17,298 bases of DNA from CAYSPU01 sp964432995 (GTDB lineage: Bacteria > Verrucomicrobiota > Verrucomicrobiia > Limisphaerales > JAHDYP01). Under the pieces are notes generated by a model. The model worked only from the letters and a program-made list of their open reading frames with translations. It had not been told where the DNA came from and did not search any database. Of the stretch, positions 13,991 to 17,298 are shown in pieces. The stretch spans positions 1-17,298 of the forward strand of contig CAYSPU010000120.1 of assembly GCA_964432995.1 (NCBI GenBank). Reading direction: 5' to 3'. How positions within the stretch are numbered: position 1 is the first letter of the stretch; each line of letters begins with the position of its first letter. The position numbers were made by a program, and so were the translations under genes.

Positions 13991-16420
13991 ATGCAACGCT
14001 ACGTTTGCATTCACGGGCATTTCTACCAGCCGCCACGCGAGAACCCGTGGCTCGAAGCCATCGAACTCCAGGACTCCGCCTTTCCCTACCACGACTGGAA
14101 TGAACGCATCACCGCCGAGTGCTACGCCCCCAACGCCACCGCCCGACGTCTCGACGAGGACGGCCGCATTGTGGACATCGTCAACAACTACTCGCGCATC
14201 AGCTTCAACTTCGGGCCCACGCTTCTCGCCTGGATGCAGCAGAGCGCCCCCGACGTCCTGGCCGCCATCGTGGAGGCCGACCGGCAAAGCCGCGAGCGCT
14301 TCTCCGGACACGGCTCCGCCATGGCTCAGGCCTACAACCACACCATCCTCCCCCTGGCCAATACCCGCGACAAAACCACCCAGGTCCTCTGGGGCATCCG
14401 CGACTTCGTGCACCGCTTTGGACGCCAGCCCGAAGGCCTCTGGCTCCCGGAAACCGCCGCCGATACGCCTTCCCTGGAAACGCTCGCCGCCCACGGAATC
14501 CGCTTCACCGTCCTCTCCCCCTTTCAGGCCCACCGCGTCCGCCCCCTGGGAGGCGGGCCCTGGACCGAGGTGGACGGCGGACGGGTCGATCCCTCCCAGC
14601 CCTATCTCGTCCGGCTGCCATCCGAACGCACACTCGTCGTCTTCTTCTATGATGCCCCCATCTCCAAAGGCGTGGCCTTCGAAGGACTGCTCAACAGCGG
14701 CGAGGGGTTCGCCGGCCGGCTCATGGACGGCTTCGATGACGAACGCCCTGGCGACCAACTCGTCCACATCGCCACCGATGGCGAGTCGTATGGTCACCAC
14801 CATCGCTATGGTGAAATGGGGCTGGCCCACGCCCTGCACTACATCGAGTCCAACAACCTGGCCCAGCTCACCAACTATGGCGAATTCCTCGAACACCATC
14901 CTCCCACCATGGAGGCCCAGATCCACGAGAAGAGCGCCTGGAGTTGCTCTCACGGCGTGGCCCGCTGGTACGCCGACTGCGGCTGCAACAGCGGCGGACG
15001 CCCCGCCTGGCACCAGCGCTGGCGCGCCCCTCTCCGCGAAGCTCTGGACTGGTTGCGCGACACCCTCGCCCCGCACTTCGAACTCCGCGGCGCAACCTTG
15101 CTCCGTGACCCCTGGGCCGCGCGCGATGACTACATCTCCGTCATCCTGGACCGCTCCCCGGAGAACCTCGCCGCGTTCTTCGATCGCCATGCCCGGCATC
15201 CCCTCGACGACGACCAACAGACGGAGGCCCTCCAGTTGCTCGAACTCCAACGCCACGCCCTTCTCATGTACACGAGCTGCGGCTGGTTCTTCGATGAACT
15301 CTCCGGCATCGAAACCGTCCAGGTGATCCAATACGCCGGCCGCGCCCTGCAGTTGGCCCAGCCTCTCTTCGACGGCGACCTCGAGTCGGACTTCCTCGAG
15401 CGCCTCGAGAATGCCCCCAGCAACATCCCGGAACACCGCAACGGACGCGCCATCTACGAGAAGTTCGTCCGCCCGGCGGTCATCGACCGGGAGAGGCTCG
15501 GGGCCCACTTCGCCGTCAGCTCCCTCTTCGAAGACTACCCGGAAAAGACCCACATCTACTCCTGCACGTTCGAGCAACAGCACCGCCAGGTCCTCACCGC
15601 CGGCAAGGCCAAACTCATCGTCGGCCGCTCCAAGGTCACCCTCGACATCACCCGCACCTCGGATGTCCTCAGTTACGCCGCTCTCCATCTCGGCGATCAC
15701 AACGTCAACAGCGGCGTCCGCTTCTTCCGCGGCGACGAAGCCTTCCAGCAACTCGTCCACGAAACCACCGAAGCCTTCAACCGCGCCGACTTCCCCGAGG
15801 TCATCCGGCTCATGGACCGGCACTTCGGCGAGTCCCACTACTCCCTCAAAAACCTCTTCCGCGATGAGCAACGCAAGGCCCTCCAACAAGTCCTCGCCAC
15901 CACCGGCCAGGACCTCGAGAGCCATTACCGCCAAATCGCCGATCAATACACCCCCCTCACCCGCTTCCTTAAAGACATCGGCGCCCCACTGCCCCCCGCC
16001 CTCGAAACCGCCGTCGAATTCGTCCTCAACTGCGACCTCCGCCGCGAGTTCCAGCGCGAGGACACCGATCCCGCACGCGTCCGCGCCCTTCTCGAACAGG
16101 CGCGCACCGGGAACATCCAACTCCAACGGGACGCCCTCGCCTACACCATCAAAGGCAACTTCGACCGCCGCCTCGAGCGCCTCGTCCAATCGCCCGACGA
16201 CCTCCCCCTCCTCGCCCACACCGCCGATCTCGCCGAAGTCGTCCGCTCCCTGGACCTCGAAGTGAACCTCTGGAAAACCCAGAACCTCTGCTTCCAAATG
16301 CTCAAGATGGTCGTGCCTGAACGTCAGGCCAGGGCCGCCCAAAACGACACCGCTGCCTCCGAGTGGCTGCAGCAGTTCCAGCGCCTCAGCAATCACCTCG
16401 GCTTCCGCGTCACCGAATGA
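13991..16420 (+). CDS. GH57-family glycosidase with DUF3536 domain
   Basis: 809 residues, starting 3 nt after the treZ stop. N-terminal GH57 domain: HGHFYQPPR (8-16, the HQP-type first region), YNHTILPL (115-122), nucleophile candidate Glu154 in GLWLPETAAD, and Asp263/Glu265 in IATDGESYGHHH, matching the fourth GH57 region. The remainder (roughly from 330) fits DUF3536, rich in helices, with a CGWFFDE segment near 430. GH57 enzymes act on alpha-1,4 or alpha-1,6 glucans (amylase, branching enzyme, amylopullulanase); the exact reaction of DUF3536 members is not established to my knowledge. Placed between treZ and treY, it probably reshapes the glycogen or maltodextrin that feeds trehalose synthesis. 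Its stop overlaps the treY start as ATGA. Intact. Confidence 0.92.
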   Translation: MQRYVCIHGHFYQPPRENPWLEAIELQDSAFPYHDWNERITAECYAPNATARRLDEDGRIVDIVNNYSRISFNFGPTLLAWMQQSAPDVLAAIVEADRQSRERFSGHGSAMAQAYNHTILPLANTRDKTTQVLWGIRDFVHRFGRQPEGLWLPETAADTPSLETLAAHGIRFTVLSPFQAHRVRPLGGGPWTEVDGGRVDPSQPYLVRLPSERTLVVFFYDAPISKGVAFEGLLNSGEGFAGRLMDGFDDERPGDQLVHIATDGESYGHHHRYGEMGLAHALHYIESNNLAQLTNYGEFLEHHPPTMEAQIHEKSAWSCSHGVARWYADCGCNSGGRPAWHQRWRAPLREALDWLRDTLAPHFELRGATLLRDPWAARDDYISVILDRSPENLAAFFDRHARHPLDDDQQTEALQLLELQRHALLMYTSCGWFFDELSGIETVQVIQYAGRALQLAQPLFDGDLESDFLERLENAPSNIPEHRNGRAIYEKFVRPAVIDRERLGAHFAVSSLFEDYPEKTHIYSCTFEQQHRQVLTAGKAKLIVGRSKVTLDITRTSDVLSYAALHLGDHNVNSGVRFFRGDEAFQQLVHETTEAFNRADFPEVIRLMDRHFGESHYSLKNLFRDEQRKALQQVLATTGQDLESHYRQIADQYTPLTRFLKDIGAPLPPALETAVEFVLNCDLRREFQREDTDPARVRALLEQARTGNIQLQRDALAYTIKGNFDRRLERLVQSPDDLPLLAHTADLAEVVRSLDLEVNLWKTQNLCFQMLKMVVPERQARAAQNDTAASEWLQQFQRLSNHLGFRVTE

Positions 16421-17298
16421 ACTCCCCTCTGCACGTCCCGCGCGCCACCTACCGCCTGCAACTGCATCGCGGCTTCACTCTCCGACGCGCTCTGTCCCTT
16501 GTCTCTTACCTCGACGCCCTCGGCGTCAGTCATCTCTACCTCTCCCCGCTCCTCCAGGCCCGCCCCGGCAGCCCCCACGGCTACGACGTCTGCGATCCCT
16601 CCCGCCTCAACCCCGAACTGGGCACCCAAACCGACCTCGAAGCTCTCGTCTCCGCCCTCCGCCGACGCCAGATGGGCCTCGTGCTGGACATCGTTCCCAA
16701 CCACCTGGCCGCCGCCCCCGAAAACCCCTGGTGGTGGGACCTCCTCCAACACGGCCCCCGAAGCCGCTTCGCTGATTATTGGGACATCGACTGGAATCCC
16801 CCCGAACCCTGGCTGCGCGGCAAAGTCCTCCTCCCCGTGCTGGACGATGACTACGCCCGCGTCCTCGCTCGCGGCGAGCTCACGGTGACCTGCCAAAATG
16901 CCGAGGTCACCGTCCGCTACCTTCACCACCGCTTCCCCGTCAGCCCCGCCTCCCTCCGCGCCCCCGGCCAATCCCTCGATACTATCGTTGCCTCCTGCAA
17001 CGCCGACCGCCAGACCCTCGACCACTTCCTCGACCGCCAACACTACCGCCTCGCCAACTGGCGCCAGGCTGACCACCGCCTCAACTACCGCCGCTTCTTC
17101 ACCGTCACCGAACTGGCCGGTGTCCGCGTCGAACTCCCCCAGGTCTTCACCGACACCCATAACCTCATCCTCGATTGGCACCAACGCCACCTGCTCGACG
17201 GCCTCCGCGTCGATCACCCCGACGGCTTGCGCGCCCCCTACGACTACCTCCAGCGCCTGAGCCGCGCGGCACCCCGCACCTGGATCGTCGTCGAGAAA
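16417..17298 (+). CDS. treY: Malto-oligosyltrehalose synthase TreY (3' partial)
   Basis: 294 residues visible; the gene runs off the right edge (complete TreY is roughly 700-950). It isomerises the reducing-end alpha-1,4 glucose of maltodextrins to an alpha-1,1 linkage, making the TreZ substrate. Signature blocks: YRLQLHRGF (12-20), HLYLSPLLQARPGSPHGYDV, DIVPNHLA (Asp91-His96), NPWWWD, KVLLPVLDDDYARVL, NYRRFF, then DGLRVDHPDGL with nucleophile Asp266, and VVEK at the edge with acid/base Glu293. The ATG at 16417 overlaps the upstream TGA (ATGA), indicating coupled translation. All catalytic positions in view are intact; the third catalytic Asp lies beyond the window. Confidence 0.95.
   Translation, partial: MNSPLHVPRATYRLQLHRGFTLRRALSLVSYLDALGVSHLYLSPLLQARPGSPHGYDVCDPSRLNPELGTQTDLEALVSALRRRQMGLVLDIVPNHLAAAPENPWWWDLLQHGPRSRFADYWDIDWNPPEPWLRGKVLLPVLDDDYARVLARGELTVTCQNAEVTVRYLHHRFPVSPASLRAPGQSLDTIVASCNADRQTLDHFLDRQHYRLANWRQADHRLNYRRFFTVTELAGVRVELPQVFTDTHNLILDWHQRHLLDGLRVDHPDGLRAPYDYLQRLSRAAPRTWIVVEK

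Noticed and set aside
12029..16396. A 1455-residue open frame on the minus strand across treZ and the GH57 gene
   Set aside because: It is antisense to two clear enzyme genes with intact catalytic motifs. Such long frames arise from strong G/C third-position bias; its product is a Gly/Val/Glu/Ala-rich string with no domain.

Overview
The window is GC-rich and looks like a free-living or soil/aquatic member of the Verrucomicrobiota (Pedosphaera/Limisphaerales-like), or less likely a planctomycete. Reasons: a transmembrane Ser/Thr kinase fused to WD40 propellers, a prepilin-type protein ending in the H-X9-DG motif, secreted proteins ending in an LxWP...FFRLK tail, intragenic heptamer repeats of the (GATTTCA)n / (AAATCAG)n type, and GTAG-type REP doublets. 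Taxonomy is inferred from gene style only; no rRNA or other marker is present.

Layout. (1) 1-2919: 3' part of a kinase-TM-WD40 gene whose catalytic domain carries two heptamer-repeat insertions. (2) 2920-3345: a repeat cluster (heptamer array plus two inverted REP pairs) running into the start of a prepilin-like gene (3302-4198). (3) 4199-4639: a gene-free stretch with an imperfect direct repeat and a perfect 12-bp hairpin. (4) 4640-7734: two tandem paralogous secreted proteins of unknown function with near-identical ends and divergent middles. (5) 7783-8437, minus strand: a VapBC-type toxin-antitoxin pair. (6) 8653-9644, minus strand: a three-gene membrane cassette resembling E. coli yqjD-yqjE-yqjK. 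(7) 9856-11692, plus strand: a soluble PAS histidine kinase and a NarL/LuxR response regulator, divergent from the yqj-like genes. (8) 11847-12032: a small basic ORF. (9) 12137-17298 (runs off the end): treZ, a GH57/DUF3536 protein and treY, packed as an operon with a 3-nt gap and an ATGA overlap.

How they work together. TreY and TreZ form the maltooligosyl-trehalose route, turning glycogen-type glucans into trehalose; the GH57/DUF3536 enzyme between them probably trims or remodels the same glucan. The two-component pair and the yqj-like membrane genes share one divergent intergenic region. A GCCTCC-(8 or 9 nt)-TTCACTGARGCCG sequence occurs both there and upstream of the small ORF leading into the trehalose operon, which hints at shared control, possibly a stress or stationary-phase response. 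The least explained parts are the tandem secreted paralogs, the heptamer insertions in the kinase, and the REP doublet over the prepilin start.
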